64,000 nucleotides of DNA from a virus. Position numbers and translations under genes: made by a program. Below are positions 41,350-48,524 of this stretch, piece after piece. Position 1 is the stretch's first letter. Each line of letters starts with the position of its first letter. Location: IMG/VR virus record IMGVR_UViG_3300044645_002359, positions 86,355 through 150,354 of that record. One strand, 5' to 3'. The notes under the pieces were generated by a model. That model made no database searches, was not told where the DNA came from, and worked only from the letters and a program-made list of their open reading frames with translations.

Positions 41350-41619
41350 ATGAACAAGGACCTGAAGCTACAAATTCCTGACTCACTTTTCTCTTCTTTA
41401 TCTCAAAAAGCAAACCAGCGGGGCGTCTCACTTGAGGCGCTCTGCATTTCCTTGCTGGGGGAAGAACAGATCTTAATTGAGCCTTCGTTATACAATTCTC
41501 TTGGAAACGGGGAAATTCGTATAGAAATGCAAAAACTTATGCAAAGTAAACTTCCGAAAGAGGAAGTTAACAAGCGGGTCAGGAAGTTAGAAACCCAAAT
41601 TTTAAGGCTTATTCGATGA
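41350..41619 (+). CDS. Hypothetical small helical protein
   Basis: 89 aa. LQIPDSLFSSLSQKANQRGV then SLEALCISLLGEEQ looks like an RHH-like or CopG-like N-terminus, but the rest is helical. It may be a small tail chaperone. The stop overlaps the gp25-like start by 4 nt. Confidence 0.5.
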   Translation: MNKDLKLQIPDSLFSSLSQKANQRGVSLEALCISLLGEEQILIEPSLYNSLGNGEIRIEMQKLMQSKLPKEEVNKRVRKLETQILRLIR

Positions 41620-41993
41620 CGGTACCCCAAACATTGTCTCCGGCTATTCGAGGGTTGTCATACCCTCTAAGGATCGTAAATGGGAATTTATCCACGAGTA
41701 CTGATTACGAGCTTAAGACTCAAGAAATCAGAAGCATAGTTGAAACTCGGTTTTTTGAAAGAGTTATGAGAGCGGATTACGGTGTTGGAGATCATACTCT
41801 CGACGTGATTGATCCTGGCCAAATAAACTCTGAATTCCAAAACTCCATACAAGCTTACGTCTCCGGACTAACTTCTCTCGTGGTGAAAGGAGATTGGATA
41901 ACGAGCGGTGAAGACGGAATTTACAAAGTTTACATTATTTACCAGTTAAATGGTGTGCCCCAACCCCCACTTGAATTCTCCCTTAGTAACTAA
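41616..41993 (+). CDS. Baseplate wedge protein, gp25/gpW-like
   Basis: 125 aa. IRSIVETRFFERVMRADYGV is the conserved gp25 signature (F.R.MR.DYG). A helical core and a beta C-terminus follow (VYIIYQLNGVPQPPLEFSL). Initiates wedge assembly in contractile tails. Near the start of the baseplate/head cluster. Confidence 0.8.
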   Translation: MTVPQTLSPAIRGLSYPLRIVNGNLSTSTDYELKTQEIRSIVETRFFERVMRADYGVGDHTLDVIDPGQINSEFQNSIQAYVSGLTSLVVKGDWITSGEDGIYKVYIIYQLNGVPQPPLEFSLSN

Positions 41994-41995
41994 TC

Positions 41996-42003
41996 GGGTA
42001 AAG
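41996..42003 (+). promoter_or_regulatory. GGGTAAAG motif before the portal gene
   Basis: GGGTAAAG three bases after the gp25-like stop, 62 nt before the portal start. Followed by TTCCTTAGAA, similar to the other copies. Confidence 0.35.
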
Positions 42004-42064
42004 TTCCTTAGAAGTGACGCATTAATGAGTACCGAAAACAAAACAAGTATGGAAAGAGGGAACT

Positions 42065-43606
42065 TTGTCAAACAGATTTAAAACGGCTCCTGTGCCGACT
42101 GGGGAGATCTCAAGTTATACGAGCGACCCTTATAATTTATCCAGTATTTACATGTTCGGGAGTTCTTCTCCCTTTACAGGATCTGGAAATAGCATAGTTC
42201 GGCCTAGCGACGACCTTTTAATCCAAAAGGGTGGAAATCGAGCACTTTCGGTTTACCAGAGACTCTTCTTTGACGAGCACGTACAAAGTTCTTTTTCTAA
42301 GCTGGTTCAAGAAGTTGTATCAAGACCCTGGTATGTTGAAGAGTATAGCTCAAAACCGGGTGACATTGCAGTAAGAGACTTCGTAGCAGAGATTCTAGAA
42401 GAGCTGGCCTTGGATGAAATTTACAAAGGTTTGGCAGAAGCTCTGATTGTAGGGTACAGTGTTGGAGAAGTAATGTGGAAAAAGACCAAGAGGGGGGTTA
42501 TACCTTTCGACATTAGAATGAGAGACCAGCGCCGCTTCGTTTTCCAAGAATCGGAGGATTCTCAAAATGGCTTCACGATGCGCTGCTTAACCTTCAACCG
42601 GATGTTTGAGGGTGTCGAATTGCCCGCCAGAAAATTTGTGGTAAATAGATACTGGTCTCAGCACAATGGTGACCCTTACGGTTCTTCTCTAGGCAGGGTG
42701 CTTTACCCGTTGGTTAAGTTTAGACGACGCGCTATAGAATCCTATGTCCTTTACGGTGACCGTTACGCCACTCCTACCGTTGTTGCTACGGCACCCTTAA
42801 GCGCATCTTCCGCAGAAATTGATACAATCTACAACCACATCTCTAACTTATCACAAGAAACAGCTCTTGTTTTACCAGAGGGGTACAAGTTAGACTTTAT
42901 AAATCCGAGCGGAAGCCCGGACGTTTTTAAAAGCTTGATTGACTACATTGATAAGGAAATCAGTTTGATACTTTGCGGAGAAAATGAAGCCGGACAAGCC
43001 GAGGCAGGTTCAAGAGCTTCTTCCCAAGTTGCCAATGTTGTAAGAGTAGTGAAAGCGGCCGAGATTTCTGAAGCTGTCTCCCATACTTTGACAAGAACCT
43101 TGGTAAGGTGGATCGTAGACCTTAACTTCGGAATCGACGTTGCGGCTCCAAGTCTCACAAGAGAGTTCAGAATTGAAGAATCTCCCGTCACAGCTAGTGA
43201 CCTCTCAGTTCTCATACAATCGGGCTTCAAACCCCGAAGAGAGTGGGTGGAAAGGCACTTCAGAATTGAGCTTGAGTCTGAAGCTCCAAACTTTGAAACT
43301 AAAGGGGAAGAAGACAACACTACTTACAATCCCGACGAAGACACTGATCTTTACAATTCAATTTTCGGTGGGGATTACGAATCAGAAGAGTCCGAGTCTA
43401 CTGGTTCAACCACTAAACAAACTTCTGAGGAACCGCTACCGGAAGCCGAACCAGAAGAAACTTCCGGGGAATTAGTAGCAGAGGAAGCTCCTGAGGGTTA
43501 CGATTCAATTTTTGAAGGGGGAGACGAATCAGAAGAGTCTTCCGCAGATCAACTTGTGGAAGAATTTATTAAGACCAAAACAAGGAAGAAAAGCAAAAAA
43601 GGGTAA
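42065..43606 (+). CDS. Portal protein, Mu gp29-like (DUF935)
   Basis: 513 aa with TTG start at 42065, preceded by AAAGAGGG 8 nt upstream; no in-frame ATG serves better, and an 18-codon ORF at 42025 in another frame overlaps it. RPWYVEEY, ALIVGYSVGEVMW, RDQRRFVFQ, KFRRRAIESYVLYGDRYATP and EISLILCGENEAGQAEAG fit the Mu-type portal pattern. The C-terminal 100 residues are acidic with repeats (YNSIFGGDYESEESE; YDSIFEGGDESEESS). The portal forms the dodecameric DNA gate. Adjacent protease/scaffold fits Mu gene order. Confidence 0.85.
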   Translation: MSNRFKTAPVPTGEISSYTSDPYNLSSIYMFGSSSPFTGSGNSIVRPSDDLLIQKGGNRALSVYQRLFFDEHVQSSFSKLVQEVVSRPWYVEEYSSKPGDIAVRDFVAEILEELALDEIYKGLAEALIVGYSVGEVMWKKTKRGVIPFDIRMRDQRRFVFQESEDSQNGFTMRCLTFNRMFEGVELPARKFVVNRYWSQHNGDPYGSSLGRVLYPLVKFRRRAIESYVLYGDRYATPTVVATAPLSASSAEIDTIYNHISNLSQETALVLPEGYKLDFINPSGSPDVFKSLIDYIDKEISLILCGENEAGQAEAGSRASSQVANVVRVVKAAEISEAVSHTLTRTLVRWIVDLNFGIDVAAPSLTREFRIEESPVTASDLSVLIQSGFKPRREWVERHFRIELESEAPNFETKGEEDNTTYNPDEDTDLYNSIFGGDYESEESESTGSTTKQTSEEPLPEAEPEETSGELVAEEAPEGYDSIFEGGDESEESSADQLVEEFIKTKTRKKSKKG

Positions 43607-43615
43607 AAAACGTAT

Positions 43616-46192
43616 ATGAGTACAACAAGTAGTAAAGTGTTTACAAAACGTGTTCATGTTTTCACGGCGGGGCCTCAGATTTCCGCTCAGGGGGTAGAAA
43701 GAGATTTCACCCCCGATGACCTTCAACAAGTTGTTGAATCTTACGATCCTCAAACTCATGAGGCTCCCTTAGTAATAGGGCACTCTGGAGACAATGACAG
43801 CGTACCTTCTTTCGGGTGGGTTAAAAAATTGGTTCGGAGCGGAGAGAAATTATACGCCGATGTCGATTTTACAGACACTGCTAAAGATTTGGTGAAGGAC
43901 GGTCATTATCGCAAAGTTTCGATCTCTTTCTATTCCCCGAACTCCCCAATCAACCCACATGAAGGGAAGTGGAGTGTTAGACACTTAGCGCTTCTAGGTG
44001 CCTCTCCCCCCGCTGTTAAGGGTTTAGAACCTTTTTCATTCTCCGAAGACAAGGACGGAGTTTTCAACTTCGCTTCCGTTCTTTCACCCAGCGAGATCTT
44101 CGATGAAGAACTCGGCCCAACCCTTCTTGTTGAGCGAAGCCCTTTAGAAATTCTGAAGGAAAAGCTCGAAGAAGTTCGGGGGGACATGAAGTCTTCTTTG
44201 AATGATCTTCAAGAAAACCAGGAGCAACAAACAGAAACAGACGTCGATGAGACGCGAAACAACACCTCGGCGGATGAAAGCACCGCCCCCGAAAACCCTA
44301 ACCAGCAATTTTCCGAAATGAAAAAGAAAATGGGGCGTGAAGGAGCCGAAGTCTCCGAGTCCGCTCAAAAACTCGCAAACATGGAAGATCAGTTTCCAGA
44401 AGAAAAATTTGATGAAGGTGTTTCCCGTAAAGTTACAAAGGGAGCACATGGCCAAGAAGTCCAAGTTGTGGAAGAAGTCTTTGAAGAAGACGACGAACTT
44501 TCCGACGAACATGGTGAACTTCCGGCTGCCTTCAAGAAAAACATGGCTAAAATGAAAGCCAAGGCTAAGCATAAGGCCCATGAAAATATGGATGATGAGG
44601 AAGAGGATGTTTCCGAAGACCACCGAGAACTCCCTGCTGCTTTAAGAGCAAATGCATCCAAAATGAAGGCTAAAGCTAAGCATAAGGCCCATGATGAAGA
44701 CATGGACGAAGATGAAGAAGAAGGCGATTTCGCTGAAGTCAGTGACAAAACTGCTTCTGGTGGTAAAGCCAGTTTCGGTAAGCACGCTCAGAAAGACTCT
44801 GAAGACCCTGCGGGAAGAGCAAAGACCGCTCGCTCCTCTGACGACAGCTACGGCGACCGTCAGTCGGTTGGTCACGGCGATGAAGAAGATCGTGAAGGCG
44901 TCACTTCTGATGACGAGCAAGACCTTGACAGAGTGAACACTGCTAAGAACGGTGATCAGGATGAAGATCGCAAGAAACTTGCCAAAGTTGCTGAAGGTGA
45001 AGGTGACGAAGACTCTCGTTGGGCAGACCAACCAGAAGGTCGCCGCCGTGCGATGGAAGACGATCAGTACAACGACGGCGAATACGGTCTTCCTCGCCCC
45101 AACAAGCCCGGAATTTCTGACGGTACTGACCCACACGGTCGTGACGGTGGTCCTACTCCCGTTTCTGAAAAGTCTGAGGAAGAACCCGATTCCGAAGATA
45201 TCGTAGTTCCTCTTCAAAGCACCAAAGGAAACAAGGTTTCCCGTGTACTTCATCAAACCTCCGGACAAAAAAGAGCTCCTTTGAAAGGTGGAGAGATCGC
45301 AGACCACAGCGAAGAATCTGATGGTGTTACCCGAACTGCTAAAAAGGCAGGTGTTTCCGCAGGCAATGACCCCCACGGTCGTGATGATGGCCCAACGAAC
45401 TTCCCATCTCGTTCTGAAGAAGAGCCCGATGATCTGGAAATGGCTGTGGATCTGGAGAATGCTACTCAGAGCAATAAAGTTCGTATACTTCGTCAAAAGT
45501 CCGGAGACCAGCCTTCTCTTGACCACGCCGAAGACGACGACCTTGATGTAGAAGAGTGCGAAGCTACTGGCAAAATGACACGCAAGTACGCTGAGCGTGA
45601 CACTATGACCCGCACAGGAAAGGGTTCTACCTACGGGCAAAAGCGTTCGTTTATGGACGAGGAGGATGCTGAAGACGAGGATGACGATTATTCAGAAACC
45701 GATGACTTCTGCGGAATGGGCTCAATGGGGCAGGCCAAACCCATGGGTTACCCTGTTCAAATGTTCGAAGAGTTCCAGCGTGAACTAGAGAACCTTAAGA
45801 ACGAAAATTCTCGTCTCAAGAAAGAGTACCAAGAGCAACAAACTCGCTCACGCAAACAACGCATCGCCGAGTTCGTAGATAACCTCTACACCGAAGGAAA
45901 GTTGACTGATGGGATTATTCCTCAGAGAGATCTTCAAAATTACTGCGAAGGTCTTGAGTTCGGGACCCTTGAGTTCGCTGAAGGCGAATCTCCAACAACC
46001 AAGTTGTTTGGACTTCTTGATCGCTTACCTAACCTGGTCTACTTCGGAGAAGTTGTCGCTGATGGTCGCTTCGAAGCTCCCGAAGATGAGGACCTTGACC
46101 CCCACGCCCGTGCCATGAAAATGGTTGAGTCCGGAGAGTGTGATTACGTTGAAGCCATTAAGCGTTGCATTCCTTGGGGTGGAAGAGGCTGA
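43616..46192 (+). CDS. Prohead protease-scaffold fusion (Mu gpI-like)
   Basis: 858 aa. Residues 1-150 resemble Mu gpI protease: FTPDDLQQVVESYDPQ, APLVIGHSGDNDSVPSFGWV, YRKVSISFYSPNSPINPHEG and RHLALLGASPPAVKGL. The rest is a Glu/Asp/Lys-rich scaffold with repeats: ELPAAFKKN...KAKHKAH (44515-44584) is repeated as ELPAALRAN...KAKHKAH (44628-44697), and a longer DPHGRDxGPT unit repeats around 45120 and 45370. The C-terminus (about res 725-858) carries a coiled coil and a folded end. Maturation likely cuts the scaffold out after capsid assembly. An internal start for scaffold alone is possible. Confidence 0.75.
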   Translation: MSTTSSKVFTKRVHVFTAGPQISAQGVERDFTPDDLQQVVESYDPQTHEAPLVIGHSGDNDSVPSFGWVKKLVRSGEKLYADVDFTDTAKDLVKDGHYRKVSISFYSPNSPINPHEGKWSVRHLALLGASPPAVKGLEPFSFSEDKDGVFNFASVLSPSEIFDEELGPTLLVERSPLEILKEKLEEVRGDMKSSLNDLQENQEQQTETDVDETRNNTSADESTAPENPNQQFSEMKKKMGREGAEVSESAQKLANMEDQFPEEKFDEGVSRKVTKGAHGQEVQVVEEVFEEDDELSDEHGELPAAFKKNMAKMKAKAKHKAHENMDDEEEDVSEDHRELPAALRANASKMKAKAKHKAHDEDMDEDEEEGDFAEVSDKTASGGKASFGKHAQKDSEDPAGRAKTARSSDDSYGDRQSVGHGDEEDREGVTSDDEQDLDRVNTAKNGDQDEDRKKLAKVAEGEGDEDSRWADQPEGRRRAMEDDQYNDGEYGLPRPNKPGISDGTDPHGRDGGPTPVSEKSEEEPDSEDIVVPLQSTKGNKVSRVLHQTSGQKRAPLKGGEIADHSEESDGVTRTAKKAGVSAGNDPHGRDDGPTNFPSRSEEEPDDLEMAVDLENATQSNKVRILRQKSGDQPSLDHAEDDDLDVEECEATGKMTRKYAERDTMTRTGKGSTYGQKRSFMDEEDAEDEDDDYSETDDFCGMGSMGQAKPMGYPVQMFEEFQRELENLKNENSRLKKEYQEQQTRSRKQRIAEFVDNLYTEGKLTDGIIPQRDLQNYCEGLEFGTLEFAEGESPTTKLFGLLDRLPNLVYFGEVVADGRFEAPEDEDLDPHARAMKMVESGECDYVEAIKRCIPWGGRG

Positions 46193-46221
46193 TTAGCCTC
46201 TATACCTTGGAGAGCGACCCT

Positions 46222-46923
46222 ATGGACCTGCTAACTTTGGTAGGACAAGTCACGAAGAAACGGGGTGATTACTTCTCCCAAGCCGAAAACTTGGCTAGAA
46301 AAGCAAAAACGCAAGCAAAACTGAAGAGTCTTATGACAAACCAGTCTAAAGTTCTTGTCAAAGCTTTAAGAGACCGAGAAATACGCTGGGAGGAGTACTC
46401 TCGAACTTTAATTGACAAAACTCTATCAGCTGCTCTTGCCGCTGTCTATTTGGGTGCGGGGCGAGCTTCTCCAGGAAAGAAAGTTGAAAAGGCTTGGCCC
46501 ACAGTTACAGGGCAAATACTTCCACCTTTGGTAGACTTTTTGAACCAAACAGAGATAGCCCTTAGTAAGGGCTCTCTCATGTTGGGAGACGACCGTTCAA
46601 ACTTCTCTGAAGTTGATATGGATAGCCTTAACTACGAAGAAAAAGAAATAGCTGAGCCTGTAATGTCCTGGCTCGGTTTGGCTTCAAGGGTAGTTCGCTA
46701 CCTGGCAAATCCCTCCTACTCATTTTTCAACTTAGGAGATTACTATGTCAGACAAGAGCAGGGCTACAAGGAAATGAGAAGGGTTCCAGTCTTTGACAGA
46801 AGAACGTGTCCTGACTGCATTAATTTTGGACGAAGGGGGTGGCAGCCCTTGGGAAGTTTGCCTATGCCTGGGCAAGAATGCAGATGCTATGATCGCTGCC
46901 GCTGCTCCATTGAATACCGCTAA
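46222..46923 (+). CDS. Minor head protein, Mu F-like (head morphogenesis)
   Basis: 233 aa from the ATG at 46222, preceded by GGAGAG 7 nt upstream. The ATG at 46165 would overlap the protease gene by 28 nt. The C-terminus DRRTCPDCINFGRRGWQPLG...PGQECRCYDRCRCSIEYR is split here but shows the CPxC...CxC..C.C...Y pattern of Mu F/SPP1 gp7 minor head proteins. A helical N-terminus. Typical position after the portal. Confidence 0.75.
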   Translation: MDLLTLVGQVTKKRGDYFSQAENLARKAKTQAKLKSLMTNQSKVLVKALRDREIRWEEYSRTLIDKTLSAALAAVYLGAGRASPGKKVEKAWPTVTGQILPPLVDFLNQTEIALSKGSLMLGDDRSNFSEVDMDSLNYEEKEIAEPVMSWLGLASRVVRYLANPSYSFFNLGDYYVRQEQGYKEMRRVPVFDRRTCPDCINFGRRGWQPLGSLPMPGQECRCYDRCRCSIEYR

Positions 46924-46949
46924 CGTTTGCATGGCAAACGAGGGTAAAA
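46924..46949 (+). promoter_or_regulatory. Hairpin plus GGGTAAAA motif before decoration gene
   Basis: CGTTTGC-ATG-GCAAACG (46924-46940) overlaps the end of the minor head gene's stop region and is followed directly by GGGTAAAA (46942-46949). Decoration gene ATG at 47022. Confidence 0.45.
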
Positions 46950-47021
46950 CAATTATAACAAACTAGGTGAAAAACAAGTCCTAGAGCAAACCACAAATGT
47001 AGACCTTTATCACATAAAAAC

Positions 47022-47495
47022 ATGTCTTTGAACATTGCACCCGTTTACGGCAAACAGTTTATCCGTTATGCCGAGACTTGGGAAGCTGCTACCGACAACC
47101 AAGCTGGTGATGTCGGCGTAGTCGAAATTCCTGAGTTTGCTGTCGTTGCTTATGCAACTTATGCCGGCGCTAACAAAGTTTGCACCCCTGGTAACCTTAC
47201 TTCCTTTACCGGGCCAATCGCTGGTGTCAACCAGTCCTATATCCCCACCGCGCTTGCTCAACCTCATACTGCCCGCCAAGCTTCCGTAGCTACCAGTGGT
47301 TCTTTGATCGTTGAAGTTAGCGCTGACGCTGTTGCCGCTTTCACCCTGAATGGCCGCCTCTCTGTTGGTCCCAATGGTAAGGCACTCCCCACCGCTAACG
47401 GTGGCGTGAATGTTACCCTCGACGGCACCACTCCGCTTATCCGTGAAGTTGTTGAAATCGGTGGTCGCACCATCGTAATTGCTTCCTTCGCTTGA
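47022..47495 (+). CDS. Probable capsid decoration protein
   Basis: 157 aa, Ala/Gly/Thr/Val-rich, beta-type. FIRYAETWEAATDNQAGDVG then VAYATYAGANKVCTPG. Low charge and upstream position next to the major capsid gene suggest a capsid cement/decoration protein (DUF2190-like). Strong codon usage typical of abundant virion proteins. Followed by two intrinsic terminators. Confidence 0.6.
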   Translation: MSLNIAPVYGKQFIRYAETWEAATDNQAGDVGVVEIPEFAVVAYATYAGANKVCTPGNLTSFTGPIAGVNQSYIPTALAQPHTARQASVATSGSLIVEVSADAVAAFTLNGRLSVGPNGKALPTANGGVNVTLDGTTPLIREVVEIGGRTIVIASFA

Positions 47496-47497
47496 GA

Positions 47498-47524
47498 AAT
47501 GCTAACGCATTTCGGTGCGTTTTT
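47498..47524 (+). terminator. Intrinsic terminator with alternative hairpin
   Basis: AACGCA-TTTCGG-TGCGTT (47505-47522) followed by TT. An alternative AAATGC-TAAC-GCATTT stem (47498-47503 with 47508-47513) competes for the same bases, as in attenuators. Confidence 0.6.
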
Positions 47525-47527
47525 ACT

Positions 47528-47562
47528 AAGAGCCTTCAACTTCCGGGTTGTGGGCTCTTTTC
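47528..47562 (+). terminator. Second intrinsic terminator
   Basis: AAGAGCC (47528-47534) pairs with GGCTCTT (47553-47559), with inner CAAC/GTTG, followed by TT. Tandem with the previous one. Confidence 0.65.
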
Positions 47563-47573
47563 ACTAAGTTTAC

Positions 47574-47601
47574 TTGAAGTCCCATTTAACTAAAATATAG
47601 T
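47574..47601 (+). promoter_or_regulatory. Sigma70-like promoter of the free-standing HNH gene
   Basis: TTGAAG (47574-47579), 16-bp spacer, TATAGT (47596-47601). It lies downstream of the terminators and 22 nt before the ATG (47623), so the endonuclease gene can be expressed independently. CAGGGAA provides the ribosome site. Confidence 0.55.
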
Positions 47602-47622
47602 TAATAAATCAGTATCAGGGAA

Positions 47623-48441
47623 ATGGGTTACCGAAAGAACCTTTTTATGGGGGCCTACATGAGACTTATGCGTAAGGGCAGAGGTAGAGGATTACTTACT
47701 AAAGGGGAGCAGGGGGTAATGCACAAACACCACATATTTCCTAAGTCTATTTTCAAGAACAAAAGGACCGTAAACAAGAAGATCGTAGGGTTAACTCCCA
47801 AGGAACACTTCCAGGCCCACCACCTGCTCTACCGTGCTTTTATCGATAGGTATGGAACTAACCACTGTAGAACAATAAAAATGGGTCATGCCATATCTAA
47901 AATGGCCACCAAGCACGGGAAACAAGGGGTTAGGAACATATTATCGTTAAAACAGTTTGAAGAAGCGGTGAATATGCAAAGGGTCTCCATGAGAGCCCGT
48001 TACTCTGACGAAAAGGAACGGGAGAAAACTTCCTTGAAGGCTAAAGAAAGAATGGCTAGAGAAGGAGAACGGGAGAAGATATCTGAATCTCTGAAAGAAT
48101 ACTTTAAAGACCCTAAGCAAAGGGAGAAGCAAAAATATAACACTCTGGGAAAAAAGTGGTATAATAACGGTGAGACCCAAACCTTGTCTTGGTGTTGTCC
48201 CGGAGAGGAATGGGTGAAAGGAAGACTATCGAATGGTATAACTGGAACATATTGGTGTAACAATGGATTTGAAAACTTAAAAGTGAGGAAAGGTAACGAA
48301 CCCCCTCAGGGATTTTCATCGGGTAGACTTATGAATCTTGGGAAGTTCTACAATGACGGTAAGAAACAAATAAGAGTTGCAGAAGGTTGTAAGGTTCCCT
48401 TAGGCTTCTCTCCTGGGCGACTCAAGAGAAATAGGGTATAA
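47623..48441 (+). CDS. Free-standing HNH homing endonuclease
   Basis: 272 aa. HKHHIFPKSIFKN (res 34-46) with LTPKEHFQAHHLL is the HNH core. A Lys/Glu/Arg-rich helical linker follows. Three C-terminal repeats of about 27-30 residues (KWYNNGETQ..., YWCNNGFEN...GFSSGRL, KFYNDGKKQ...GFSPGRL, about res 177-270) resemble a DNA-binding repeat also seen in the GIY-YIG protein. Sits upstream of the intron-split capsid gene with its own promoter. It may target an uninterrupted capsid allele. Confidence 0.75.
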   Translation: MGYRKNLFMGAYMRLMRKGRGRGLLTKGEQGVMHKHHIFPKSIFKNKRTVNKKIVGLTPKEHFQAHHLLYRAFIDRYGTNHCRTIKMGHAISKMATKHGKQGVRNILSLKQFEEAVNMQRVSMRARYSDEKEREKTSLKAKERMAREGEREKISESLKEYFKDPKQREKQKYNTLGKKWYNNGETQTLSWCCPGEEWVKGRLSNGITGTYWCNNGFENLKVRKGNEPPQGFSSGRLMNLGKFYNDGKKQIRVAEGCKVPLGFSPGRLKRNRV

Positions 48442-48524
48442 CTCTATTGGTTGCGACATCACGCTCACAACCAGATTGCTAAGGCAATCTTTGAAGTCAA
48501 CTTTACACAAAGGAAACATCTATT

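Noticed and set aside
44642-45640. 332-aa minus-strand ORF inside the scaffold gene
   Set aside because: Antisense shadow of a repetitive acidic coding region; its composition is a reverse-complement artefact and no promoter or ribosome site supports it.
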